Shown: positions 1-7,697, numbered from the stretch's first letter. The stretch: 16,884 nt of DNA from Rhodospirillales bacterium (GCA_029240475.1 JAREAF010000011.1:1-16884); one strand, 5' to 3'. The notes: generated from the sequence alone by a model not told the origin. Made by a program: numbers and translations.

Positions 1-23
1 CAGGAAGGCGGAATCTCGGACGA

Positions 24-44
24 TCTGACTTCTGACTTCTGACT
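24..44. repeat. three tandem copies of a 7-bp repeat (TCTGACT)
   Basis: TCTGACT occurs three times head to tail, perfectly, and the last copy runs into the stop codon (minus-strand TAG, 43-45) of the HD-domain gene. The rest of the left edge (1-23) shows no gene. The repeat is too short to name as a known element; it may be a slippage product or the edge of a longer repeat outside the window. Confidence 0.6.
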
Positions 45-603
45 AACCCACCCTCCATCTCGGCTTCTCCAAGATTCGGTGCAGCATCGGGGTGAAGGCC
101 TCGATCGGAGCCGTGTCGTAATTGGGATCGAACGAGGCCTGGTCCCAGGCGTCGCAGAAATGGCAGGTGCGCTCGAAGGCCGGGTGCCCGCGATATTTTT
201 CGCGCAGGTTCCGGTCCATCCCGTAGTGATGGAAGTAGTGATAGCCCTGGAACAGCGGGTGCTTCTCGATCACCCAAGCCGTCTCCGGCGAGACATAGGG
301 CGAGAGGATCGCCGCCGCCATCGGCCCGTGCGCCAAGGGCGCGATGGTGTCGCCGATGTCGTGGAGGAGGGCGGCGATGATCATCTCCTCGTCGGCACCC
401 TCGCGCTGGGCGCGCGTGGCGGTCTGGAGCGAGTGCTGGTAGCGGTCGATCTTGTAGCCGCCATAACCCTCCTTGAGCAGCTCCAGATGCGCCAGCACGC
501 GCTGCGGCAGCGCGGTCATGAAGGGCTTCTCCAGCCGCTCGAGGAGGCGGTAGTCCTCCTCGGTGCCGTCGGCCATGGCGATGAAGCTGACGGTCTCTTC
601 CAT
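43..603 (-). CDS. HD-domain protein (predicted metal-dependent phosphohydrolase/oxygenase fold)
   Basis: This is a 186-residue predicted soluble protein with an HD-superfamily metal-binding pattern: H57 (YQHSL), H81-D82 (LLHDIGD), H92, H115 and H125/H126 (YHYFHHYG), and a late aspartate in FCDAWD (D151 or D154). These residues would bind one or two metals. It resembles the predicted HD phosphohydrolase family that also includes the PhnZ/TmpB phosphonate-cleaving oxygenases. Relative to H57, a tyrosine sits where PhnZ has its gating tyrosine, but the glutamate I recall for PhnZ is not visible, so phosphonate cleavage is only a possibility. The start is the ATG at 603, preceded by a strong GGAGGAG ribosome site; a longer reading upstream lacks this support. 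It lies 70 nt downstream of the HIT gene on the same strand and probably shares its transcript. Family confidence is good; the substrate is unknown. Confidence 0.85.
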   Translation of the reverse strand: MEETVSFIAMADGTEEDYRLLERLEKPFMTALPQRVLAHLELLKEGYGGYKIDRYQHSLQTATRAQREGADEEMIIAALLHDIGDTIAPLAHGPMAAAILSPYVSPETAWVIEKHPLFQGYHYFHHYGMDRNLREKYRGHPAFERTCHFCDAWDQASFDPNYDTAPIEAFTPMLHRILEKPRWRVG

Positions 604-673
604 AGCTCTCCTCCTTCGCGCGCCTGCCGCTCCTTGCGACAAGTGTGACAGAGCCGCGGGCCTGCGGGCAAGT

Positions 674-1087
674 TCAGGACCCAAGCGCTGCGGCGATACG
701 GCCCACCTCTTTGGAGAGGGCGTCCGGTTCATAGGGCTCCATCTTCGGCTTCACGTTCCAGATCGGCCGCGGCCAGGCCGGGTCGGTGCGGAATCGGGCG
801 ATGACATGGACGTGGAGCTGGTGCACCACATTGCCGAGCGCGGCGACGTTCAGCTTGTCGGGCCGGTAGAGGGCGCGCAGCGCCTCGGCGGCGCTGGCGA
901 CCTCCTCCATCAGCCGCGCGCGGCCCGCTGCATCAAGATCGATCAGCTCGACGAGGCCCGGCCGGCGCGGCACCAGGATCAGCCACGGCCAGCTCCGCTC
1001 GTTCATCAGCCGCACCGTCGAGAGCGGCAGGTCGGCGACCGGCACGCTGTCGCCCTCCAGGCGCTTGTCGAGCTCGAATGCGTTCAT
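674..1087 (-). CDS. HIT-family (histidine triad) nucleotide hydrolase/transferase
   Basis: This 137-residue protein carries the histidine-triad signature near its C terminus: N86 in LGNVV, then H89-Q-L-H92-V-H94-V-I-A-R. The first triad histidine is replaced by glutamine (QLHVH), as in one bacterial HIT subgroup; H92 would be the catalytic residue. HIT proteins hydrolyse nucleoside phosphoramidates, dinucleoside polyphosphates or adenylylated intermediates in the cytoplasm; the substrate here cannot be read from sequence. The start is the ATG at 1087, preceded by GGGGAGG. That ATG overlaps the stop of the upstream phosphoesterase gene as ATGA, which implies translational coupling. The length is ordinary for the family. 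The HD-domain gene follows 70 nt downstream on the same strand. Confidence 0.88.
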   Translation of the reverse strand: MNAFELDKRLEGDSVPVADLPLSTVRLMNERSWPWLILVPRRPGLVELIDLDAAGRARLMEEVASAAEALRALYRPDKLNVAALGNVVHQLHVHVIARFRTDPAWPRPIWNVKPKMEPYEPDALSKEVGRIAAALGS

Positions 1088-2052
1088 GATCCTCCCCAAG
1101 GCGTCTTGAGCGTCTGCCCGCCCGGCACGCGGGCGAAGGCGAAAGGCGGCTCGGCCGCCGGATCCACGGTGACCTGCACCCCTTCGATGCTGTATGCGCC
1201 CGGCACGATGAGCCGCACCAGGTTGGTGACGATCTGGTTGGCGGGCGTGCGCACCGGCCGGTCGACCACCAGCCGGTGGCTGTCCCCATGGACGATCAGG
1301 ACCGGCTTGCCGAACTCCTGCGCCTCGCGCTCCAGCGCACCGATGAAACCGTTGAAGCCCGTGCGGAACGGGAAGGGGATCTCGAACAAGGGATCGGCCT
1401 GGAAGAAGAGCACGACCGCCCCGGCGCCGCTCTGCTTGGCCAGGGCGAAGCTCTCGTCCATCCAGGCGAGGACCGCGCGCATCCGCCCCCTGTGCTCCTC
1501 GTCGCTGCCCGCATCGAACCCATAATTGTTGTTGCTGCCGACGACATGCAGCGTGACGAACAGCGTCGCGCCGATGCGCCAGCGGCGGTTCTCGACGAAG
1601 CGGGCGAAGGCCGGGTCCTGGGATTGCTCCTCCAGCTGGAGGCTCTGCCGGCCGAGGCTGCGCCCGGACGGGAAGAACATGTTCCGCAGCAACGAGAGCC
1701 GCTCGGCCGGATCGTAGCGGCCGGCGGATTTGCGCCGGCAGTCCGTCCATTCGTTGTCGCCGGGCGTGTAGATCAGCGGCGGGTCGGAGCGCTGCAGCAG
1801 CTCCAGCACCGTCCGGTACGCCTCCTCCGTGCAGGGCGCGCCGCCGCCCTTGATATCGCCGACATGCACCATGAAGTCGGGCTTGAGGCTGTTGCCTACA
1901 TCGATCAGCGCGGCGAAGCGGGCGAGGTCCTTCGGCCAGTCATAGGGCATGTCGCCGAAGGCGAGGAAGCGCACCGGCTCGGCGGCGGCACGGCCGGAGC
2001 CAAGCGCGAGGGCCGCCGCCAGCGCCAGCACCATCCCTGCCTTGCGCATCAT
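1084..2052 (-). CDS. secreted calcineurin-like metallophosphoesterase with variant metal motifs
   Basis: This 322-residue protein begins with a signal peptide (basic MMRKAG, a hydrophobic stretch to about residue 19, then AAAEP as a likely cleavage region near residue 24), so it should act in the periplasm. Metallophosphoesterase blocks appear in order: FGDMPYD (D34), HVGDIKGG (D66), PGDNEWTD (N100), a histidine in LHVVGSNNN (H169) and VHGDSH (H255, H259). Several positions are unusual: the first block lacks the DxH/DxG histidine, GNHE is replaced by GDNE, and GHxH by GDSH. Metal binding or substrate may therefore differ from typical members. Two consecutive ATGs (2052 and 2049) are possible starts; a GAGGCGG lies just upstream. 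The gene is divergent from the exonuclease operon with about 40 nt between the starts, and overlaps the HIT gene by 4 nt. Confidence 0.85.
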   Translation of the reverse strand: MMRKAGMVLALAAALALGSGRAAAEPVRFLAFGDMPYDWPKDLARFAALIDVGNSLKPDFMVHVGDIKGGGAPCTEEAYRTVLELLQRSDPPLIYTPGDNEWTDCRRKSAGRYDPAERLSLLRNMFFPSGRSLGRQSLQLEEQSQDPAFARFVENRRWRIGATLFVTLHVVGSNNNYGFDAGSDEEHRGRMRAVLAWMDESFALAKQSGAGAVVLFFQADPLFEIPFPFRTGFNGFIGALEREAQEFGKPVLIVHGDSHRLVVDRPVRTPANQIVTNLVRLIVPGAYSIEGVQVTVDPAAEPPFAFARVPGGQTLKTPWGGS

Positions 2053-2092
2053 TCAACCGCCTCGCCTTTCTGAGCGTTGCCGCCGAGGCTAT

Positions 2093-3127
2093 ATGACAGC
2101 CATGACCCAATCCACCGCTCCTCGTTCGCCCGCATCCTGGTTGAAGATTGCGCCCGAAGGGCTCTGCTGCGCCCCGGGCGGCTTCCATATCGACCCGGTC
2201 CAGCCCGTGGAGCGGGCGGTGATCACGCACGGCCATTCCGACCACGCACGCCCGGGGCATGGATCAGTCCTGGCCACGCCCGAGACCATCGCCATCATGC
2301 AGGCGCGCTACGGCGACGAGTTCCCGACCCGCTATCACGCGCTGCCCTATGGCGAGCCGATCCGCCTCGGCGAGGTCAGCTTGACCTTCGCCCCGGCCGG
2401 CCATGTGCTGGGCAGCGCGCAGGCGGCGCTGGAACATGCCGGCACGCGCATCGTCGTCTCCGGCGATTACAAGCGCCGGCCGGACCCGACCTGCCCGCCC
2501 TTCCAGCCGATGCCGTGCGACGTGTTCGTGACGGAGGCGACCTTCGCGCTGCCGGTGTTCCGGCACCCCTCCGACGCACACGAGATCGGCCGCCTCTTGC
2601 ATTCGCTGGAAATCTTCCCCGAGCGCGCGCATCTGGTCGGAACCTACGCTCTCGGCAAATGCCAGCGCGTCATCTCGCTGCTGCGGCAGGCGGGCTACAA
2701 CCGTCCGATCTATATGCATGGCGCGCTTTTGGGCCTGTGCGCGCTCTATGAGCGGCATGGCGTGCCCTTGGGGCCGCTGATCCATGTGACCAACCAGAAC
2801 AAGGCCGAGCTCAAAGGGCAGATCGTGCTGGCGCCGCCCTCGGCGCACGCCGACCGCTGGTCGCGCGCGCTGCCCGATCCGGTGGTCGCGATGGCCTCGG
2901 GCTGGATGCGGATCAAGCAGCGCGCCAAGGCGGGCGGCATCGAGCTGCCGCTCGTGATCTCCGACCATGCCGATTGGGACGAGCTGGACCGCACGGTGGA
3001 CGAGGTCGGCGCGCCGGAGGTGTGGATCACCCACGGCCGCGAGGAGGCGCTGGTCCATCATCTGGGCAAGAAAGGCTACCGCGCACGCGCCCTCGCGCTG
3101 GTCGGATTCGAGGAGGAAGGACAGTGA
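2093..3127 (+). CDS. ligase-associated DNA exonuclease (metallo-beta-lactamase/beta-CASP-like)
   Basis: A 344-residue metallo-beta-lactamase-fold nuclease. The metal-binding loop reads H46-G-H48-S-D50-H51, followed by GHVLGSAQ, SGDYKR, TEATFALP, SDHADWDEL and WITHGREE, the arrangement of the mRNA 3'-end-processing/exonuclease branch found next to bacterial ATP-dependent DNA ligases. Members are proposed to trim DNA ends in a repair pathway with the ligase; that role is inferred from the family and from the ligase gene two positions downstream. The start is uncertain. ATG 2093 has GAGG 4 nt upstream. ATG 2102, in frame, has no ribosome site but lies about where a leaderless transcript from TATATG (2090-2095) would begin. 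The stop overlaps the GTG of the acetyltransferase gene (GTGA), so the genes are coupled. Confidence 0.9.
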   Translation: MTAMTQSTAPRSPASWLKIAPEGLCCAPGGFHIDPVQPVERAVITHGHSDHARPGHGSVLATPETIAIMQARYGDEFPTRYHALPYGEPIRLGEVSLTFAPAGHVLGSAQAALEHAGTRIVVSGDYKRRPDPTCPPFQPMPCDVFVTEATFALPVFRHPSDAHEIGRLLHSLEIFPERAHLVGTYALGKCQRVISLLRQAGYNRPIYMHGALLGLCALYERHGVPLGPLIHVTNQNKAELKGQIVLAPPSAHADRWSRALPDPVVAMASGWMRIKQRAKAGGIELPLVISDHADWDELDRTVDEVGAPEVWITHGREEALVHHLGKKGYRARALALVGFEEEGQ

Positions 3128-3600
3128 GCGCGGCCAAGCTCCGACCGGCGCGTTCCGACGACCTCGAAGCGCTGGCGGAGCTGCACCACGCGATCTGGCT
3201 GGACTCCCATGCGGGCTTCGTCGGCCTCCCGACCTCGGCGCGCGACGTCCGCTGGTATCGCGAGGTGATCCGGCCGACGCTCGACCGCACCCTGGTGGCC
3301 GAGCGCTCGGGTGCGCCGGTCGGCTATGTCACCTGGCTCGACGAGCTGCTGGACGACATCTGGGTCGCGCCTTGGGCGCAGGGGCAGGGGGTCGGCGCGC
3401 TCCTGTTACGTGCGGGCGAGGAGGCCATCCGCGCGAACGGCGTTGCAGAGGCGCGGCTCGAATGCGTCGCCGCCAATGCGGGCGCGCAGCGCTTTTATGA
3501 AGGGCACGGCTGGCGGCTGGCGCGCGAGTTCGTCACCGACCAGCCGCGGCCGGGCCTCGGGATGGCGGAATACCGCAAGCGCCTGAGCGGCGCGGGCTGA
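3124..3600 (+). CDS. GNAT-family N-acetyltransferase
   Basis: This 158-residue protein has the GNAT fold signature: a beta strand DDIWVAPWAQ leading into the acetyl-CoA pyrophosphate loop Q86-G-Q-G-V-G91, followed by a helix (ALLLRAGEEAI), then ARLECVAANAGAQRFYEGHGW, the usual motif B region, and an FVTDQ segment. It should transfer an acetyl group from acetyl-CoA to an amine; the acceptor is unknown. The start is GTG 3124, supported by an excellent GGAAGGA site and a 4-nt GTGA overlap with the exonuclease stop; the longer in-frame extension would run antiparallel to nothing but into the exonuclease gene. It ends 3 nt before the DNA ligase start, so it is embedded in the exonuclease-ligase operon. 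Its link to DNA repair is positional inference only. Confidence 0.88.
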   Translation: MSAAKLRPARSDDLEALAELHHAIWLDSHAGFVGLPTSARDVRWYREVIRPTLDRTLVAERSGAPVGYVTWLDELLDDIWVAPWAQGQGVGALLLRAGEEAIRANGVAEARLECVAANAGAQRFYEGHGWRLAREFVTDQPRPGLGMAEYRKRLSGAG

Positions 3601-3603
3601 CCC

Positions 3604-5175
3604 ATGCAGCGTTTCGCCGAGCTGCTCGAAGGCCTCGTCTTCCAGCCCGCCCGCAACGGCAAGCTGCGGCTGATCGAGACCTATTTCCGCGAGGCGCCGG
3701 ACCCCGACCGCGGCTATGGCCTCGCCGCGCTCACCAGCAGCCTCGTCTTCACGCAAGCCAAGCCGGCCCTCATCCGCGGCCTCGTCGAGGCGCGGGTCGA
3801 TCCCGTGCTGTTCGGCTGGAGCTGGGACTTCGTCGGCGACCTCGCCGAGACGGTGGCGCTGATCTGGCCGGAAGAGGCGAGCCCCCATCCGGTGCCGCAC
3901 CTGACCGAGGTGGTCGAGACCTTGAGCACCACCGGCAAGGTCGAGCTGCCCGGCGTGCTGATGCGCTGGCTGGACGCAATGGATGCGACGCAACGCTGGG
4001 CGCTTCTGAAGCTCATCACCGGCGAGCTGCGCGTCGGGGTCTCCGCCCGCCTCGCCAAGACCGCGCTTGCGAATTTCGGCGGCGTCGATGTCAACGAGAT
4101 CGAGGAGCTGTGGCATGGCCTCGCGCCGCCCTACCTCGAGCTCTTCGCCTGGCTGGAGAAGCGGGGCGAGAAGCCGGCCGTCGACGGCGAGGCCTCGTTC
4201 CGGCCCTTGATGCTGGCGACGGCGTTGGAGGAGGACGAGACCCAAGGCCTCGACCCGGCCGATTACATGGCCGAGTGGAAATGGGACGGCATCCGCGTCC
4301 AGCTCGCGGCCCGGCCGGGCGGGCAGCGGCGCATCTTCTCGCGCACCGGAGACGATGTCGGCCGCGCCTTCCCCGACATCCTGGAGCGGATGGAGTTCGA
4401 CGCCGTGCTCGACGGCGAGCTCCTGGTCGTCCGCGGCGCCGAGGTCGCGCCTTTCAATCATCTGCAGCAGCGCCTCAACCGAAAGGTCGTGACGAAGGCG
4501 ATGCTGACGGACTATCCGGCGCATGTGCGGCTCTACGACATCCTGCGCGACGGCGAGGAGGATCTGCGCGGCTTGGGATTCGAGGAGCGGCGTCGCCGGC
4601 TCGAAGCCTGGTACGCGCGGGTGCGGCCGGAGCGGATGGATGTGTCCGCGCTGGTGCCCTTCTCCTCCTGGGAGGAGCTGAAGGCCTTGCGCGAGGGCGC
4701 GCGCGAGAACGGCATCGAGGGGCTGATGCTGAAGCGGCGCGACAGCCCCTATCTCGCCGGCCGGCCGAAGGGGCACTGGTTCAAATGGAAGCGCGGCGCG
4801 CTGACGGCGGACACCGTGCTCATGTACGCCCAGCGCGGCAGCGGCAAGCGCTCCTCCTATTACTCCGACTATACCTTCGGAGCCTGGCGCGACGGCGCGC
4901 TGGTGCCGGTCGGAAAGGCCTATTTCGGATTCACCGACGAGGAGCTGCGCCAGCTCGACAATTGGGTGCGCAATCACACCACCAACCGCTTCGGCCCGGT
5001 GCGCGAGGTCGAGCCCAAGCTGGTTCTGGAGGTGGCGTTCGACAGCGTGCACCGCTCGACCCGGCACCGCTCCGGCATCGCCATGCGCTTCCCGCGCGTC
5101 CACCGCATCCGCTGGGACAAGCCCGCCGAGGAGGCGGACAGGGTGGAGACGCTGGAGAAGATGGTGGTGGAGTAG
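3604..5175 (+). CDS. ATP-dependent DNA ligase
   Basis: A 523-residue ATP-dependent DNA ligase. Residues about 1-200 form an N-terminal DNA-binding domain. The adenylation domain shows motif I EWKWDGIR with nucleophile K226, motif III DAVLDGE (about 266-272), motif IV E372-G-LMLKRR and motif V HWFKWKRG (K394, K396). An OB-fold follows, with VPVGKAYFGFTDEEL and RTHRSGIAMRFPR-like sequence near residues 485-498. It would seal 3'-OH/5'-phosphate nicks using ATP. There is no LigD-style polymerase or nuclease domain, and its partner upstream is the ligase-associated exonuclease, so it belongs to the ligase-associated repair set rather than the Ku/LigD pathway. The ATG at 3604 follows the acetyltransferase stop by 3 nt. 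No helicase or phosphoesterase gene follows it. Confidence 0.95.
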   Translation: MQRFAELLEGLVFQPARNGKLRLIETYFREAPDPDRGYGLAALTSSLVFTQAKPALIRGLVEARVDPVLFGWSWDFVGDLAETVALIWPEEASPHPVPHLTEVVETLSTTGKVELPGVLMRWLDAMDATQRWALLKLITGELRVGVSARLAKTALANFGGVDVNEIEELWHGLAPPYLELFAWLEKRGEKPAVDGEASFRPLMLATALEEDETQGLDPADYMAEWKWDGIRVQLAARPGGQRRIFSRTGDDVGRAFPDILERMEFDAVLDGELLVVRGAEVAPFNHLQQRLNRKVVTKAMLTDYPAHVRLYDILRDGEEDLRGLGFEERRRRLEAWYARVRPERMDVSALVPFSSWEELKALREGARENGIEGLMLKRRDSPYLAGRPKGHWFKWKRGALTADTVLMYAQRGSGKRSSYYSDYTFGAWRDGALVPVGKAYFGFTDEELRQLDNWVRNHTTNRFGPVREVEPKLVLEVAFDSVHRSTRHRSGIAMRFPRVHRIRWDKPAEEADRVETLEKMVVE

Positions 5176-5300
5176 GGCTCTGGTCTGCCTCTCTTGGATG
5201 CGACTTAAGCGCTCGTAGCGGTCCACGTCGCAGCACCTCATAGTAGGCGCCTGTACTCCGGGCAGAACGCTGCGTGTAGGAAGGCGCGAAAGGCGATGTC

Positions 5301-5651
5301 ATGTCGGACACGATCGTGAAAGGCTTCAGCGAAGCGGACCAAGTGCGGGAATTTCCGCTGGGCCGGTTCGAGATCGTCCATCTGAGCGGCGTCTCCCTTG
5401 GCCGGGCGACCTATCAGCCCGGCTGGAAGTGGTCGGTCCACAATGCCCCTTCCGCCGGGACGGCGCTGTGCCATGCGCCGCATACCGGACTGGTTCTCTC
5501 CGGCCGGGCAGTCGTGGCCTACGAGGATGGCCGGGTGGTCGATCTCTTGCCGGGAGAGGCCTTCCAGATCTCATCCGTGCCGCATGACAGCTGGGTCGTG
5601 GGCGATCAGCCCTATGTCTCGCTGCATGTGCTGACGCCGCCTCCTAGTTAG
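5301..5651 (+). CDS. small cupin-domain protein
   Basis: A 116-residue single-domain cupin. The first cupin block is around WSVHNAPSAGTALCHAPHTGLVLSG (histidines near positions 47, 58 and 61), and the second is LLPGEAFQISSVPHDSW with a histidine near position 95. Small cupins bind a metal and act as oxygenases, isomerases, sugar epimerases or ligand-binding regulators; nothing here selects one. The start ATG 5301 has a modest purine-rich stretch upstream (GAAAGGCG). The 125 nt before it (5176-5300) hold no gene, and I see no convincing promoter there. It ends 4 nt from the end of the convergent nucleotidyltransferase gene. Confidence 0.8.
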   Translation: MSDTIVKGFSEADQVREFPLGRFEIVHLSGVSLGRATYQPGWKWSVHNAPSAGTALCHAPHTGLVLSGRAVVAYEDGRVVDLLPGEAFQISSVPHDSWVVGDQPYVSLHVLTPPPS

Positions 5652-5655
5652 GCGG

Positions 5656-6207
5656 CTAGCCGTCCACCACCATCCTCAGCATGGGCCACCGCTCGAGCCA
5701 GCGCTTCCGCGCCTGGCGGGCGTGGAAGACCTCCAGCCGATTCCGATAGGCGGGGCCGGGCCTCAGGATCAGCGCATCGAGATCGCCCAGGCCATGCGGC
5801 GCGGCGATCTCCATGGAGCCGTGCGAATCTAGGCGCACGCCCACCGCCGTTGCCGTCTCCACCCAGTGCGCCATGGCATCCGTCGAAGAGCGATAGGGGG
5901 CATGGTCATTGCGCACGTGCATCCGGGCCTGGTTGCGCGCTGACCATGGCAGGCCCGGGGCGAGGGTCCGCAGCATGGACTCCATCTCGGCCTCGCGACC
6001 GCCGGCGGGGTCGCTCGGATCGAAATAGATGACGTCGATGTCCTCCGGGAGGGAGAAGGGAAAACCGTGCCGCTCGTCCCACACCGCGTTGCGCACCAGC
6101 CCGGCTGTGATCCAGGCATCCGGCAGGGGCAGCGACGCGAGCGCCCTCAGCGCCGCAAGGCAATTCGGCGTCTCGCGCATCAAGCGCTCAATTCGAGCGG
6201 AGATCAT
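5656..6207 (-). CDS. nucleotidyltransferase-fold family protein (DUF925/NTP_transf_6-like)
   Basis: A 183-residue protein with the pattern of the DUF925 nucleotidyltransferase-like family: AGLVRNAVWDERHG (about 35-48), then EDIDVIYFD with acidic residues D56 and D58 that would hold the metal ions, then ARMHVRNDHAPYRSSTDAMAHWVET and, near the C terminus, RWPMLRMV. The family is predicted to be a minimal nucleotidyltransferase; its substrate is unknown. The start is taken as ATG 6207. A GTG lies immediately upstream and a TTG further out at 6246, and the ribosome site is weak for all of them. The gene is convergent with the cupin, leaving 4 nt between stops. Confidence 0.85.
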   Translation of the reverse strand: MISARIERLMRETPNCLAALRALASLPLPDAWITAGLVRNAVWDERHGFPFSLPEDIDVIYFDPSDPAGGREAEMESMLRTLAPGLPWSARNQARMHVRNDHAPYRSSTDAMAHWVETATAVGVRLDSHGSMEIAAPHGLGDLDALILRPGPAYRNRLEVFHARQARKRWLERWPMLRMVVDG

Positions 6208-6253
6208 CACGGGCTCATGCTCACCTGTATTGGCGGGAGGAGGCAAGCAGGCG

Positions 6254-6313
6254 CACTCTCACCCGGCTCGCTCCGCTCGCCGACCTCTTCCTCCCGGCAA
6301 GCGGGAGAGGTGG
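6254..6313. repeat. intergenic palindromic repeat (REP-like) with hairpin
   Basis: The stretch contains CACCCGGCTCGCTCCGCTCG followed by a hairpin, CTCCCG (6291-6296) pairing with CGGGAG (6302-6307), and a trailing GAGGTGG. From memory, a very similar 'CACCCGGCTCGCT...CTCTCCCGCAAGCGGGAGAGG' element is scattered between genes in many Rhizobiales genomes. Only one copy is visible here, so repetitiveness cannot be shown from this window. It fills much of the 221-nt gap between the nucleotidyltransferase and MFS genes; the rest of that gap (6314-6428) shows no gene or clear promoter. Confidence 0.55.
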
Positions 6314-6428
6314 CAAACCTCATGTCGCAAACATCGCCGCTCATGGCGGAAGCGGGATTGATCCTGAGGCAGCCCGCTGGTTTAGTCCGCGCGTTTCCTG
6401 CGCCGCATCCATCTACCGGTGAACCGAC

Positions 6429-7697
6429 ATGCTCCAGGCCTTGCCGGCGGTCGCCTCGCTCCTTGTCGGAGTGGCCCTGCTGATGCTGGGCTCGGGCCTG
6501 CTCGGCCTGGTGCTGCCGATCCGGCTCTCCATCGAGGCGGTGCCGACCTCGATCACCGGCCTCGTCATGTCCGGCTACTATGCCGGGCTGGTGCTGGGCG
6601 CGCTCTACGGCAAGCGCTTCATCGCGCGCGTGGGCCATATCCGCGCCTTCGCCGCCTTCGCCGCGATCGTCTCCTCGGGCGCGCTCGCCCATGCGCTCTG
6701 GTTCGATCCCTGGGCCTGGATGGGATTGCGCATCCTCATCGGCTTCTGCATGGCCGCGCTCTTCGCCGCGATCGAGAGCTGGCTCAACGAGAAGAGCCCG
6801 AACGAGAGCCGCGGCCAGGTGCTCTCGCTTTACATGATCACCAGCTACCTGGCGATGGGCTCCGGGCAGCTCCTGGTCAATCTCTGGGAGGTGGACGGGT
6901 TCGAGCCCTTCATCCTGATCGCCATGCTGATCAGCTTGTCGCTGGTGCCGGTGACCCTGACGCGCGTCGCCGGGCCGGAGATCGCCACCGCCAAGCCGCT
7001 CAGCTTCACCGAGCTGTACCGGGTCTCGCCGGTGGGCGTGCTCGGCTCCTTCTCCTCGGGGGTGATCCAGGGCGCCTTCTACGGGCTCGCCGCGGTGTTC
7101 GCGCGCGCCATCGGCATGAGCGTGTTCGATGTGTCGCTCTTCGTCGGCAGCGCGGTGTTCGGCGGCCTTCTGCTGCAATGGCCGGTCGGGCGTCTCTCCG
7201 ATCGCTTCGACCGCCGCACCGTGCTGTTCTGGGTGCTGATCGCCGCGACCTTGATCGCCGCGGGGCAAATCGCGCTGACGCGGTTCGGCGGCGGCGATCT
7301 CTACTATCTGCTCCTGCTGACCGGCCTGTATGGCGGCGCGGCGACCGCCGTCTATCCGATCAGCGTCGCCCAGGCCTATGACTATGTCGAGCGCGACCGG
7401 CTGGTCGCCGCCTCGAGCGGCCTCCTGCTGAGCTATGCGATTGGGGCCACCGCCGGGCCGCTGATCGCCTCGGCGCTGATGCAGGCCTTCACGCCGACCG
7501 CGCTGTTCGGCTTCATCGGCGTGGTCACCGCCGGTTTCGCCATCTTCGTCCTCTATCGCCAGCGCCGCCGCGCCGCGCTGCCGAACGAAGAGCAGGCGAC
7601 CTTCGTGCCGCTGCCGACCACGACACCGGTCGTCGCAAAGCTCGACCCGCGCGCCGCGCCGGTTGGGCCCGCCCCCGGCAGCGAAGCCGCGGCCTGA
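6429..7697 (+). CDS. major facilitator superfamily transporter (YcaD-like)
   Basis: A 422-residue integral inner-membrane protein with about 12 hydrophobic segments, beginning at LPAVASLLVGVALLMLGSGL. Features of the MFS are visible: the loop after helix 2 reads YGKRFIARVGHIRAF, the loop around helix 4-5 contains ESWLNEKSPNESRGQ (typical of the YcaD-type subgroup), and the second half repeats the helix 2-3 loop as GRLSDRFDRRTVLFW. The C-terminal 45 residues are polar and Pro/Ala-rich. The substrate is unknown. The start ATG 6429 has only a weak upstream GGTGAA. The gene converges on betA with 4 nt between stops, both stops lying inside one perfect hairpin. A role in choline or betaine export is possible only by proximity. 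Confidence 0.88.
   Translation: MLQALPAVASLLVGVALLMLGSGLLGLVLPIRLSIEAVPTSITGLVMSGYYAGLVLGALYGKRFIARVGHIRAFAAFAAIVSSGALAHALWFDPWAWMGLRILIGFCMAALFAAIESWLNEKSPNESRGQVLSLYMITSYLAMGSGQLLVNLWEVDGFEPFILIAMLISLSLVPVTLTRVAGPEIATAKPLSFTELYRVSPVGVLGSFSSGVIQGAFYGLAAVFARAIGMSVFDVSLFVGSAVFGGLLLQWPVGRLSDRFDRRTVLFWVLIAATLIAAGQIALTRFGGGDLYYLLLLTGLYGGAATAVYPISVAQAYDYVERDRLVAASSGLLLSYAIGATAGPLIASALMQAFTPTALFGFIGVVTAGFAIFVLYRQRRRAALPNEEQATFVPLPTTTPVVAKLDPRAAPVGPAPGSEAAA

Noticed and set aside
3406..5241. 611-codon open frame antisense to the DNA ligase
   Set aside because: The opposite strand carries all ligase motifs; the antisense translation is His/Arg/Glu-rich with no recognisable domain.
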